A stretch of DNA of 12,869 bases from an uncultured Collinsella sp. (lineage in GTDB: Bacteria; Actinomycetota; Coriobacteriia; Coriobacteriales; Coriobacteriaceae), in contig CAADVS010000024.1 of the NCBI GenBank assembly GCA_900752545.1, positions 1-12,869 on the forward strand, written 5' to 3'. Under the pieces are notes generated by a model. The model worked only from the letters and a program-made list of their open reading frames with translations. It was not told the origin of the DNA and did not search any database. Each line of letters opens with the position of its first letter. Positions within the stretch are counted from its first letter, which is position 1. The position numbers and the translations under genes were made by a program. This document shows positions 1 through 5,774 of the stretch, one piece after another.

Positions 1-645
1 ATCCCGACCGAGACCGTCTACGGTGTCGCCGTGGCAGTCAACGCCTTCTCCGATGCCGTCCCCCAAGATACAAGCGAATCCTTGTTGTGGCCGCGCGATC
101 CGCATGCCACCGTTAACGGCGCCGCGGTCCCTGCGCTTGGTACTGGCTACCGCCGCATCTTTACCCTCAAGCAGCGCAAGCTCACCCAAACGGTCGCCTG
201 GCTGGTCGATGGCGTCGAGGCGCTCGACCGCTATGGCGTGGATATCCCCGAAGAGGCTCGCGTACTTGCGCGACGATGCTGGCCGGGAGCCCTGACTATC
301 GTGGTCAAGGCGGCTCCCTGCGTGCCGACCTTTATGCGTGCTGCCGACGACACCGTGGCCCTGCGCGCTTCGGCCTCTCCCGTGGTCCAAGCGCTCATCC
401 GCGCCTGCGGCAGTCCCCTTGCCTGCACGAGCGCCAACACACACGGCGCGCCCTCGCCGGCAAGCTTTGCCGCCGTCGAAGGTCGCATCCTGGAGGGGGT
501 CGATGTTGCCGTCGACGCCGGCGAGACCCCGTGTCGCGACGCCTCGACCATCGTGTCGTTCCAGCACGGCGGGCTCCAGATCCTGCGCCAAGGCGTACTT
601 CCCGCATCAGAGATCGAACGGGTCCTGTCCGACCCGATGCAATAG
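1..645 (+). CDS. Sua5/YrdC/TsaC-type L-threonylcarbamoyladenylate synthase (5' end missing)
   Basis: This family makes threonylcarbamoyl-AMP from threonine, bicarbonate and ATP in the cytoplasm, the first step of the t6A37 modification of ANN-decoding tRNAs. The frame is open from base 1, so the start lies upstream; 214 residues are visible. It opens with PTETVYG (residues 2-8), the family signature. The KxR element is LKQR (56-59), followed by WPGALTIVV (94-102), TSANTHG (143-149, the usual SAN motif) and a C-terminal stretch ending TIVS...GGLQILRQG. Between PTETVYG and LKQR there are about 35 more residues (roughly 19-51) than in E. coli TsaC or B. subtilis YwlC; reading frame and codon use stay normal, so I read this as a lineage insertion, not a frameshift. 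Only 13 bases separate its stop from glpK. I leave the symbol blank because Sua5, TsaC, YwlC and YciO cannot be separated on this fragment. Confidence 0.88.
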   Translation: MPTETVYGVAVAVNAFSDAVPQDTSESLLWPRDPHATVNGAAVPALGTGYRRIFTLKQRKLTQTVAWLVDGVEALDRYGVDIPEEARVLARRCWPGALTIVVKAAPCVPTFMRAADDTVALRASASPVVQALIRACGSPLACTSANTHGAPSPASFAAVEGRILEGVDVAVDAGETPCRDASTIVSFQHGGLQILRQGVLPASEIERVLSDPMQ

Positions 646-658
646 AAAGGTGTAAGCG

Positions 659-2200
659 ATGTCGTTGAATCTGGGCAGCCTGGGCATGGAAGATGCCTCG
701 TTTAACTTTGGCGGTTCCTACATCATGGCGCTCGACTGCGGCACCACCTCGGTACTTGCGACCATCGTCGACGAGTACGGATGCATCGTCGCGCAGGCAC
801 GTCGTAGCGTCAAAACCAGCTTCCCGCGTCCCGGTTGGATAGAGCAAGACCCCATGGAGGTGCTTGCCAGCCAGATCGGCGTGATGATGGAGGTCCAGTT
901 TAAGAGCGGCATCCATTCTGACCGCATCGCCGCCATCGGTATCTCCAACCAGCGCGAGACCACGGTGGTGTGGGACCGCGTGAGCGGTCAGCCGATCTAT
1001 AACGCCATCGTATGGCAGTGCCGCCGTACCGCGCCGGCAATCGACGCGTTGGTTGAACAGGGTTGCGAGGAGCTGGTGCGCTCCCGCACGGGACTCACGC
1101 TCGATCCGTATTTCTCGGCTTCCAAGGTGCAGTGGATCCTCGACAACGTCGACGGTGCGCGTGAGAGCGCGGCGGCGGGCGACCTCATGTTCGGCACCAT
1201 CGACACCTGGCTCATCTACAACCTCACCGGCAGTCAGGTCTTTGCCACCGACTACACCAATGCCAGCCGCACGGCGCTCTTTAATATCCATACGCTCGAT
1301 TGGGACGACGACCTGCTGGCGCTCTTTGACGTTCCACGTTCCATGATGCCCGAGGTTCGTTGGAGCTCGGGCGACTACGGCCGCGTCGCGAGCGACATCA
1401 TGACCAACATGCCGCCCATCATGGGCGTGGCGGGCGATCAGCAGGCGTCGCTGTTCGGCCACTGCTGCTTCCATCCCGGCCAGACCAAAAACACCTATGG
1501 CACGGGTTGCTTTATGCTCATGAACACCGGCGACGAGGTCGTCGAATCCAAGAACGGTCTGGTCTCCACGATCGGTATCGCCGCGGACGGCAAGATCAGC
1601 TATGCGCTCGAGGGTTCTATCTTTGCCGCCGGCTCAACCATGAACTGGCTGCGCAACAACATGGGCATCATCTCGAGTGTGAGCGAGTCCGCGCAACTCG
1701 CCGCTTCGATCAACGACAACGAGGGCTGCTACTTCGTCCCCGCCTTCGCTGGCCTGGGCGCTCCCTGGTGGGACCCGCGTGCCCGCGGTATCGTGTGCGG
1801 CCTGACCGGTGCCTCGAGTCGCGCGACCATTGTGCGTGCGGCCTGCGAGTCCATGGCATATCAGAGCTACGACGTGCTGCGTGCCATGGAGCAGGACGTG
1901 GGGCTTTCGATTGAGCGCCTGTCTGTCGATGGCGGTGCCTCGCGCAACGAGTTCATCATGCAATTCCAGGCCGACCTGCTGGATATCCCCGTGCTGCAAT
2001 GCGAGACGGTGGAGACCACGGCAATCGGTGCCGCGTACTTGGCGGGTCTTGCCGTCGGCTATTGGGAAGACCTGGAAGAACTGGAGCAAAATGCCCAGAT
2101 CGTTAGGACCTTCCTTCCCCACATGTCCGCCGAGCGCCGCGAGCAAAACCTTGCGGGCTGGCGTGATGCAGTCAGGCGCTCGCTCAGCACCGCACAGTAG
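659..2200 (+). CDS. glpK: Glycerol kinase
   Basis: GlpK phosphorylates glycerol with ATP to sn-glycerol 3-phosphate in the cytoplasm, trapping incoming glycerol for glycolysis or lipid synthesis. The protein is 513 residues (family about 500) and tracks E. coli GlpK along its length: NQRETTVVWD with glycerol-binding R99 and E100, AIVWQCRRTA, DPYFS with Y151, TDYTNASRT, GDQQASLFG with catalytic Asp D260, KNTYGTGCFMLMNTG, and GLGAPWWDP. The ATG at 659 has AAAGG about 8 bases upstream; this start gives about 17 residues before the first strand of the FGGY fold, more than in E. coli, and later in-frame ATGs at codons 10 and 23 exist. The phosphate loop reads DCGTTSVLA where E. coli has DQGTTSSRA, so the usual Ser-Arg is Val-Leu. 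I do not see the histidine-bearing segment that HPr phosphorylates in enterococcal enzymes. No glycerol facilitator or GlpF-like gene is visible beside it. Confidence 0.95.
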   Translation: MSLNLGSLGMEDASFNFGGSYIMALDCGTTSVLATIVDEYGCIVAQARRSVKTSFPRPGWIEQDPMEVLASQIGVMMEVQFKSGIHSDRIAAIGISNQRETTVVWDRVSGQPIYNAIVWQCRRTAPAIDALVEQGCEELVRSRTGLTLDPYFSASKVQWILDNVDGARESAAAGDLMFGTIDTWLIYNLTGSQVFATDYTNASRTALFNIHTLDWDDDLLALFDVPRSMMPEVRWSSGDYGRVASDIMTNMPPIMGVAGDQQASLFGHCCFHPGQTKNTYGTGCFMLMNTGDEVVESKNGLVSTIGIAADGKISYALEGSIFAAGSTMNWLRNNMGIISSVSESAQLAASINDNEGCYFVPAFAGLGAPWWDPRARGIVCGLTGASSRATIVRAACESMAYQSYDVLRAMEQDVGLSIERLSVDGGASRNEFIMQFQADLLDIPVLQCETVETTAIGAAYLAGLAVGYWEDLEELEQNAQIVRTFLPHMSAERREQNLAGWRDAVRRSLSTAQ

Positions 2201-2226
2201 GGCTGTGATGGGCTGCTCGATATAAC
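2198..2226 (+). promoter_or_regulatory. Possible upp promoter (weak)
   Basis: After the glpK stop the sequence turns AT-rich, with TATAAC at 2221-2226 (five of six matches to the -10 consensus). The hexamer 17 bases upstream, at 2198-2203, matches the -35 consensus at only two positions. A start near 2233 would give a leader of about 90 bases on upp. The -10 alone carries this call. Confidence 0.25.
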
Positions 2227-2272
2227 AAACCGCTAAACTAATGCATGGCGTGCGGCGGCAACATTGCTTCGC

Positions 2273-2294
2273 GCCTTGTCAGCAAGGCCGTTTT
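2273..2294 (+). terminator. Hairpin with short T-run in the upp leader: terminator or attenuator candidate
   Basis: GCCTTG at 2273-2278 pairs perfectly with CAAGGC at 2283-2288 around a TCAG loop, and TTTT follows at 2291-2294. The stem is only 6 bp and two bases precede the Ts, so it is a modest terminator. It may end the glpK transcript or partly stop transcription into upp, whose ribosome binding site begins about 12 bases later. A 12-base palindrome (TTGCGGCCGCAA, 2293-2304) overlaps its T-run. Confidence 0.35.
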
Positions 2295-2323
2295 GCGGCC
2301 GCAACGAAAGGGGCAATCAACCC

Positions 2324-2971
2324 ATGACCGTCACCTACGACGCGTCCCGTGTGACGCTTGTCGACCACCCGCTCGTCCAGCACAAGCTGTCGATCCTGCG
2401 CGACAAAAACACCGGCACCAACCAGTTCCGCCAGCTTGTGCGCGAGCTCGCACTTTTTGACGGCTACGAGGCCATGCGCGACCTGCCCATGGAAGACGTC
2501 GAAGTCGAGACCCCCATCACTACTGCCACGTTCAAACAGCTCGCCGGCAAGAAACTCGCCATCGTTCCCATTCTGCGTGCGGGCCTTGGCATGGTCGACG
2601 GCATCCTCGACCTGGTGCCCTCCGCTCGCGTGGGCCACATCGGCATGGAGCGCGACGAGGTCACCCACGAGCCGCACGAGTATTACTGCAAGATGCCCAA
2701 GGATATCGACCAGCGCATCTGCCTGGTCGTCGACCCCATGCTCGCCACGGGCGGTTCGGCCGAGATGGCCATCAGCTACCTGCGCGAGCGCGGTGTCAAG
2801 GACATCCGCATGCTGTGCATCGTCGCGGCCCCCGAGGGCCTCAAGTCACTGACTGAGAAGGATCCCGATGTGCATATCTATACTTGCGCCATCGACGACC
2901 ATCTCAACGAGGCTGCCTACATCGTTCCCGGCCTCGGCGACGCCGGCGACCGCATCTACGGCACGCTGTAA
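2324..2971 (+). CDS. upp: Uracil phosphoribosyltransferase
   Basis: Upp joins uracil to PRPP to give UMP and pyrophosphate, the main route of uracil salvage in the cytoplasm. The product is 215 residues against about 209 for the family. Visible landmarks are the N-terminal DHPLVQHKLSILRDKNT, VPILRAGLGM with R85, the PRPP-binding loop VDPMLATGGS (136-145), and the C-terminal uracil-binding segment PGLGDAGDRIYGT. I chose the ATG at 2324: it gives the usual family N-terminus and has GAAAGGGG at 2307-2314 upstream. The frame stays open to a TTG at 2264, but those 20 residues run through the leader hairpin and match nothing in the family. Upp next to the atp operon is a common Gram-positive arrangement, also seen in Bacillus. 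A separate terminator and promoter follow, so it is probably not in the atp transcript. Confidence 0.95.
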   Translation: MTVTYDASRVTLVDHPLVQHKLSILRDKNTGTNQFRQLVRELALFDGYEAMRDLPMEDVEVETPITTATFKQLAGKKLAIVPILRAGLGMVDGILDLVPSARVGHIGMERDEVTHEPHEYYCKMPKDIDQRICLVVDPMLATGGSAEMAISYLRERGVKDIRMLCIVAAPEGLKSLTEKDPDVHIYTCAIDDHLNEAAYIVPGLGDAGDRIYGTL

Positions 2972-3027
2972 TCTCTGGGCCATACCGGCTAACGTCGAAA
3001 ATACGAAGAAATGGTGCGCGCGGGCGA

Positions 3028-3069
3028 GCAAAAGACGTCCACGCGCACTCCTGTTAACGGACGTTTTGC
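3028..3069 (+). terminator. Probable upp terminator, A-tract/T-tract hairpin
   Basis: CGTCC (3036-3040) pairs with GGACG (3059-3063). With a 2-base GA bulge the stem continues through AAAA (3030-3033) against TTTT (3064-3067) and GC against GC. In another register, AAGACGTCC at 3032-3040 gives nine consecutive pairs including one G-U. The loop is 18 bases. An A-tract facing a T-tract around a GC-rich core is typical of terminators that can work on both strands. It lies about 55 bases after the upp stop. The loop can also pair with upstream sequence (3014-3020 with 3042-3048), so another role is possible. Confidence 0.5.
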
Positions 3070-3163
3070 CCTGCAGGGTTCGAGAAAAACGTATTACCGT
3101 ACCTGCGGCATAAAGAAGGTCTTAAGAAAACGAACAGGTGCGTATTAACCGATGCTTTTTCGG

Positions 3164-3191
3164 TTGTACTTTAGCGATTGGCTCGTACAAT
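3164..3191 (+). promoter_or_regulatory. Likely promoter of the atp operon
   Basis: TTGTAC (3164-3169) and TACAAT (3186-3191) are separated by 16 bases; the -10 matches the sigma-70 consensus at five of six positions and the -35 at its TTG. Transcription would start near 3198, about 55 bases before the first atp-operon gene, with no stop structure between. The local sequence is clearly more AT-rich than the flanking genes. A 6-bp hairpin (AACCGA 3147-3152 with TCGGTT 3160-3165) overlaps the first two bases of the -35. Between the upp terminator and this promoter (3070-3163) I see only a CCCTGCAGGG palindrome (3069-3078) and a near-direct repeat, CGTATTACCG (3090-3099) and CGTATTAACCG (3141-3151). 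Confidence 0.6.
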
Positions 3192-3252
3192 AGTCACCAA
3201 TGTTTGGCGGGAACTGTTCTGTGAGGCGTTAAAAAGGAAAGTGAGGACGCCA

Positions 3253-3564
3253 GTGTTTCAGATAGCCGATCTGCTCGCTATCGTTGCAGGCGCCATCGCG
3301 GGCGCAATTGCCTTCCTTCCCTTTGTCTTTACGCTCAAGCCGGTTCTTGACGATAAGCAGAATGCGGACATGCTCAAGGGTATGGTGAGTCTCGCGGTCT
3401 CGGCAATCGCGTTGCTTGTCTTTACCTTGGTTGTGTTTGTGTTGTTCGGAGAGGCATTTCGCATGTTCCTCCTGGGCGAGGCGATCGGCTTCGTGGCCTT
3501 TATGGCCGCCTGCGCGGTTCGCGTCGCCAAGGCGCTGCGAGATCCTCATGAGGTCGAAAGGTAA
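3253..3564 (+). CDS. Small three-helix membrane protein at the atpI position
   Basis: The predicted protein has 103 residues with three hydrophobic segments, roughly 4-24, 42-64 and 72-92, and a basic, charged C-terminus. It is the first gene of the atp operon, three bases before atpB, where AtpI (ATP synthase protein I, reported to help c-ring assembly and Mg2+ uptake) usually lies. AtpI proteins are poorly conserved, so the assignment rests on position, size and topology and not on a sequence signature. I prefer the GTG at 3253, with GTGAGG at 3241-3246 in front. A GTG at 3241 would add four residues but sits too close to the AAGGAAA before it, and the TTG at 3178 lies inside the promoter. 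The last codons contain the GAAAGG that serves atpB, so the two are probably translationally linked. Confidence 0.7.
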   Translation: MFQIADLLAIVAGAIAGAIAFLPFVFTLKPVLDDKQNADMLKGMVSLAVSAIALLVFTLVVFVLFGEAFRMFLLGEAIGFVAFMAACAVRVAKALRDPHEVER

Positions 3565-3567
3565 GTC

Positions 3568-4371
3568 GTGGAAATTTTTGAAAAGCTGCCTGATGAGATT
3601 AATCATCTGGTCAGCGAGTTCAGCTCCACCCCTGTCGTGGGCGATCTGAGCTGCGGCATCACGCAGTACTCGTTTTGGCTGATCGTCTCCACGATCGTGC
3701 TCCTGATCGTCCTGGCCGTGTTCAAGAAGAAGCAGGCCCTGGTTCCCAAGGGCTTCTTCGTCAACGGTTTCGAGTACATCATCGAGTACGTCGAGAACGA
3801 TATCGGCAAGGGTGTCGTGGGTGAGAACTGGAAGAAGCACTTCCCGTTCCTGTGCTCGCTTTTCCTGTTCATCCTGATCAATAACATGATCGGCCTGATC
3901 CCGGGAATGAAGCCCGGCACCGGCGCAATCGGCTCCACCGCCGCACTCGCCATTTTCGCCTTCGTGTACTTCATCTACTACGGATGCAAGGCTCACGGCG
4001 TGATCGGCTACATCAAGAGCCTCGCCCCGCAGGGCGTGAGCTTCCCGATGAACGTGCTCGTGTGGGTCGTCGAGCTTTTCTCGACCTTCCTGCGCCTCAT
4101 CACGCTTGCCGTCCGTCTGTTCTGCAACATGTTCGCAGGACACGTGGTCATGGGCTCGTTCGCCATCATGGCGAGCATGTTCATGCAGCCGCTGCTTCAG
4201 CAGGTTTCCGCGGCCCACGCCGTCGGCGCCCTGCCTTCGCTGGCCTGGCTTGCCATCCTCATCCTGATCTATGCGATCGAGCTTGTGGTCGGCGCCATCC
4301 AGGCTTACGTCTTCACGGTCCTTACCGCCGTGTATGTCTCCGAGGCAGAGGAGGTCGCGGAGGAGGAGTAG
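3568..4371 (+). CDS. atpB: F1F0 ATP synthase subunit a
   Basis: Subunit a holds the two proton half-channels that face the c-ring in the membrane. The product has 267 residues and about five or six hydrophobic segments; the extended acidic C-terminus is SEAEEVAEEE. The conserved fourth-helix motif LAVRLFCNMFAGH carries the essential arginine R183 (E. coli R210) and N187. H192 stands where E. coli has E219, and E238 stands where E. coli has H245, the reciprocal arrangement also found in mitochondrial and alphaproteobacterial subunits. Q245 in IQAYVFTVLTAVY corresponds to E. coli Q252. It starts with GTG, preceded by GAAAGG at 3556-3561 with a 6-base gap. The 124 bases to atpE form the longest gap inside the operon. 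Confidence 0.97.
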   Translation: MEIFEKLPDEINHLVSEFSSTPVVGDLSCGITQYSFWLIVSTIVLLIVLAVFKKKQALVPKGFFVNGFEYIIEYVENDIGKGVVGENWKKHFPFLCSLFLFILINNMIGLIPGMKPGTGAIGSTAALAIFAFVYFIYYGCKAHGVIGYIKSLAPQGVSFPMNVLVWVVELFSTFLRLITLAVRLFCNMFAGHVVMGSFAIMASMFMQPLLQQVSAAHAVGALPSLAWLAILILIYAIELVVGAIQAYVFTVLTAVYVSEAEEVAEEE

Positions 4372-4383
4372 TCTTCCGTTCGC

Positions 4384-4399
4384 GCCTTAAAGGTAAGGC
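4384..4399 (+). other. Small perfect hairpin between atpB and atpE
   Basis: GCCTTA (4384-4389) pairs with TAAGGC (4394-4399) around an AAGG loop, 12 bases after the atpB stop. No T-run follows, so it does not look like a terminator. It is the main structure in the 124-base gap at 4372-4495. It might mark an mRNA processing or stability boundary that lets atpE be expressed more than atpB, but this is inference. A further weak pairing, GCCGG with CCGGC, and an AT-rich stretch around 4441-4460 (TTATAAAAAGG) lie before the atpE ribosome binding site. Confidence 0.35.
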
Positions 4400-4483
4400 A
4401 ATTCGTTAAACCGCCGGTGCCCGTACCCATGGAGCCCGGCAGTTATAAAAAGGTTATCCTGCGTGAAATAAGACACGCACGAC

Positions 4484-4491
4484 AAAGGAGG
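4484..4491 (+). promoter_or_regulatory. Strong ribosome binding site of atpE
   Basis: AAAGGAGG at 4484-4491 is nearly a full complement of the 16S anti-Shine-Dalgarno end and lies 4 bases before the GTG start. It decides the start: the only upstream GTG in frame (4463) meets a TAA two codons later. A strong site fits the need for many c subunits per complex. Confidence 0.85.
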
Positions 4492-4495
4492 AATC

Positions 4496-4690
4496 GTGGG
4501 AGTTATCGGTTACGGTCTCGGTGTTATCGGCGCTGGTCTTGCTATCGGCCTGTCTGCTCTGGGTGCTACGGGTGCTATGGCCCGTCAGCCTGAGGTCCAG
4601 GGCCGCGTGTTCACCGTCTTCATCATGGGCTCCGCCTTCGGCGAGGCTCTGGCTCTGATCGGCTTCGTTGTCGCGCTGATCGTTAAATAG
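4496..4690 (+). CDS. atpE: F1F0 ATP synthase subunit c (proton-type c-ring)
   Basis: Subunit c forms the rotating membrane ring that carries protons. The 64-residue hairpin is shorter than the usual 70-80 because almost nothing precedes the first glycine-rich helix (about 3-28). The polar loop is ARQPE (29-33), and the second helix holds the ion-carrying carboxylate E50 in FGEALALIG. Aligned on RQPE with the Na+-type c subunit of Ilyobacter, the sodium ligands Gln32, Ser66 and Thr67 become I17, A51 and L52, so I infer a proton ring. The GTG start is fixed by the strong ribosome binding site and by the in-frame stop just upstream. The c subunit is the target of oligomycin- and diarylquinoline-type inhibitors in other bacteria; sensitivity cannot be read from this sequence alone. 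Confidence 0.96.
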   Translation: MGVIGYGLGVIGAGLAIGLSALGATGAMARQPEVQGRVFTVFIMGSAFGEALALIGFVVALIVK

Positions 4691-4705
4691 CACGGAGCGT
4701 CAAGT

Positions 4706-5308
4706 ATGAATCTTTCATCCCAGAAGAGCGCGATCGCACTCTCCGCGTCCGCGGCCGCGCTGCTCATGCCGGTTTCCGCGTTCGCCGAGGACGGCGCCGC
4801 CGGTGCGGACATCCTCATCCCTAAGATGGCGGAGTTCATCCCGGCGCTTATCGCCTTCCTGATTATCTGGATCGTGCTGGCCAAGGTCGCCCTGCCGGGC
4901 ATCATGAAAACCATGGAGGAGCGCGGCAAGAAGATCGAGGAGAGCCTCGACGAGGCCGAGAAGACCAAGCAGGAGGCTATCGCCAAGCGCGCTGAGTCCG
5001 ACTCGATCGTCACCGACGCCCGTCGTCAGGCTGCCGACATCGTTCTCGAGGCCCGTAAGGACGCCGAGTCCGAGCGTGCCCGTATCATCGAGGCTGCTCA
5101 CAAGGAGGCCGAGGAGATTATCGCCAAGGCCCATACGACCGTCGAGGACGAGCGCAAGTCCATCTACGCCGGTGCCGCGAGCTCCATCGCCGACCTGTCC
5201 GTTGCCGTCGCCACCAAGATCGTGGGCGAGGCACTCGAGGACGATGCCGAGCAGAAGAAGCTCATCGAGCGCTACATCCAGGAAGCAGGTAGCCTGAATG
5301 CCGACTAG
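4706..5308 (+). CDS. atpF: F1F0 ATP synthase subunit b with N-terminal signal-peptide-like extension
   Basis: Subunit b is the peripheral stalk: one membrane anchor and a long cytoplasmic coiled coil that holds the alpha/beta head through delta. The product is 200 residues against 156 in E. coli. The extra length is at the front: a stretch with one lysine (K7), a hydrophobic segment about 9-26, and SAFA before E28, which looks like a signal peptidase I site. The normal anchor follows at about 44-66 (FIPALIAFLIIWIVLAKV), then the charged, alanine-rich helix from about 70 to 150. The ATG at 4706 has GGAG at 4694-4697 with an 8-base gap. Starting at M41 would give a normal-sized b, but no ribosome binding site is there. 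The end overlaps atpH by 11 bases. A cleaved peptide would leave the N-terminus outside, consistent with b topology. Confidence 0.94.
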   Translation: MNLSSQKSAIALSASAAALLMPVSAFAEDGAAGADILIPKMAEFIPALIAFLIIWIVLAKVALPGIMKTMEERGKKIEESLDEAEKTKQEAIAKRAESDSIVTDARRQAADIVLEARKDAESERARIIEAAHKEAEEIIAKAHTTVEDERKSIYAGAASSIADLSVAVATKIVGEALEDDAEQKKLIERYIQEAGSLNAD

Positions 5309-5774
5309 CCGCTATCAGGACAAGGTGCTCGAGACCTACGCGCGTTCCCTTTTGGAAGCCGCCAAGGCCGAGAACCATGTGTTCGAGGACCTCGAGATGA
5401 TCGAGCGCCTGGCTTCTGCCAGCCCCGAGATCATCGCCGTGCTCGACACCATGTCCAAGCGCGACCAGCTCGACCTTCTTCCCAAGGTGGCAGCTGCCTT
5501 TAAGTATGTTGCCGAGGAAGACGAGGATGTAGTGGGCGTGACCGTCACCACGGCGATCCCGCTCGACGACGAGCTGCGTCAAACCATCACTAAGAAATGC
5601 GAGCAGGACTTCGGCCGCAAGGTATTCCTTATCGAGCAGGTCGACCCGTCTATCGTGGGCGGCCTGGTGCTCGAGGCCCGCGGCGAGCGTCGTGACATTT
5701 CCGTCAAGACGCAGCTGCGCATCGCGCAGGAGACCCTCGCAAACTCTGCTAATTCGTACGGAGGTGAAGCCTAA
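5298..5774 (+). CDS. atpH: F1F0 ATP synthase subunit delta
   Basis: Delta caps the F1 head and joins it to subunit b. The protein has 158 residues, slightly shorter than the usual 170-180. Family features are the N-terminal YARSLLEAA, the helical first domain to about residue 105, and the C-terminal VDPSIVGGLVLEARGERRDISVKTQL signature region. The ATG lies inside the end of atpF (11-base overlap), with an AGGAAGCAGGT stretch upstream, so translation is probably coupled to atpF. The stop overlaps the atpA start by one base (TAATG at 5772-5776), and the end of this gene carries a full GGAGGTGA ribosome binding site for atpA at 5760-5767. Confidence 0.95.
   Translation: MPTSRYQDKVLETYARSLLEAAKAENHVFEDLEMIERLASASPEIIAVLDTMSKRDQLDLLPKVAAAFKYVAEEDEDVVGVTVTTAIPLDDELRQTITKKCEQDFGRKVFLIEQVDPSIVGGLVLEARGERRDISVKTQLRIAQETLANSANSYGGEA

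Noticed and set aside
395..1474. Open frame on the - strand (359 codons) across the TsaC-type gene and glpK
   Set aside because: It crosses two clear + strand genes and gives an Arg/His-rich composition typical of antisense high-GC frames.
2264..2323. Upstream TTG start for upp
   Set aside because: It would add 20 residues through the leader hairpin and palindrome, with no family match; the ATG at 2324 has a good ribosome binding site and the normal N-terminus.
3178..3252. Upstream TTG start for the AtpI-like gene
   Set aside because: It overlaps the predicted -10 element, so the codon would lie before the transcript start.
4463..4471. Upstream GTG for atpE
   Set aside because: GTG-AAA is followed directly by TAA in the same frame.
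4826..4840. Internal start (Met41) for atpF giving a normal-length b
   Set aside because: No ribosome binding site precedes it, while the ATG at 4706 has GGAG at proper distance.
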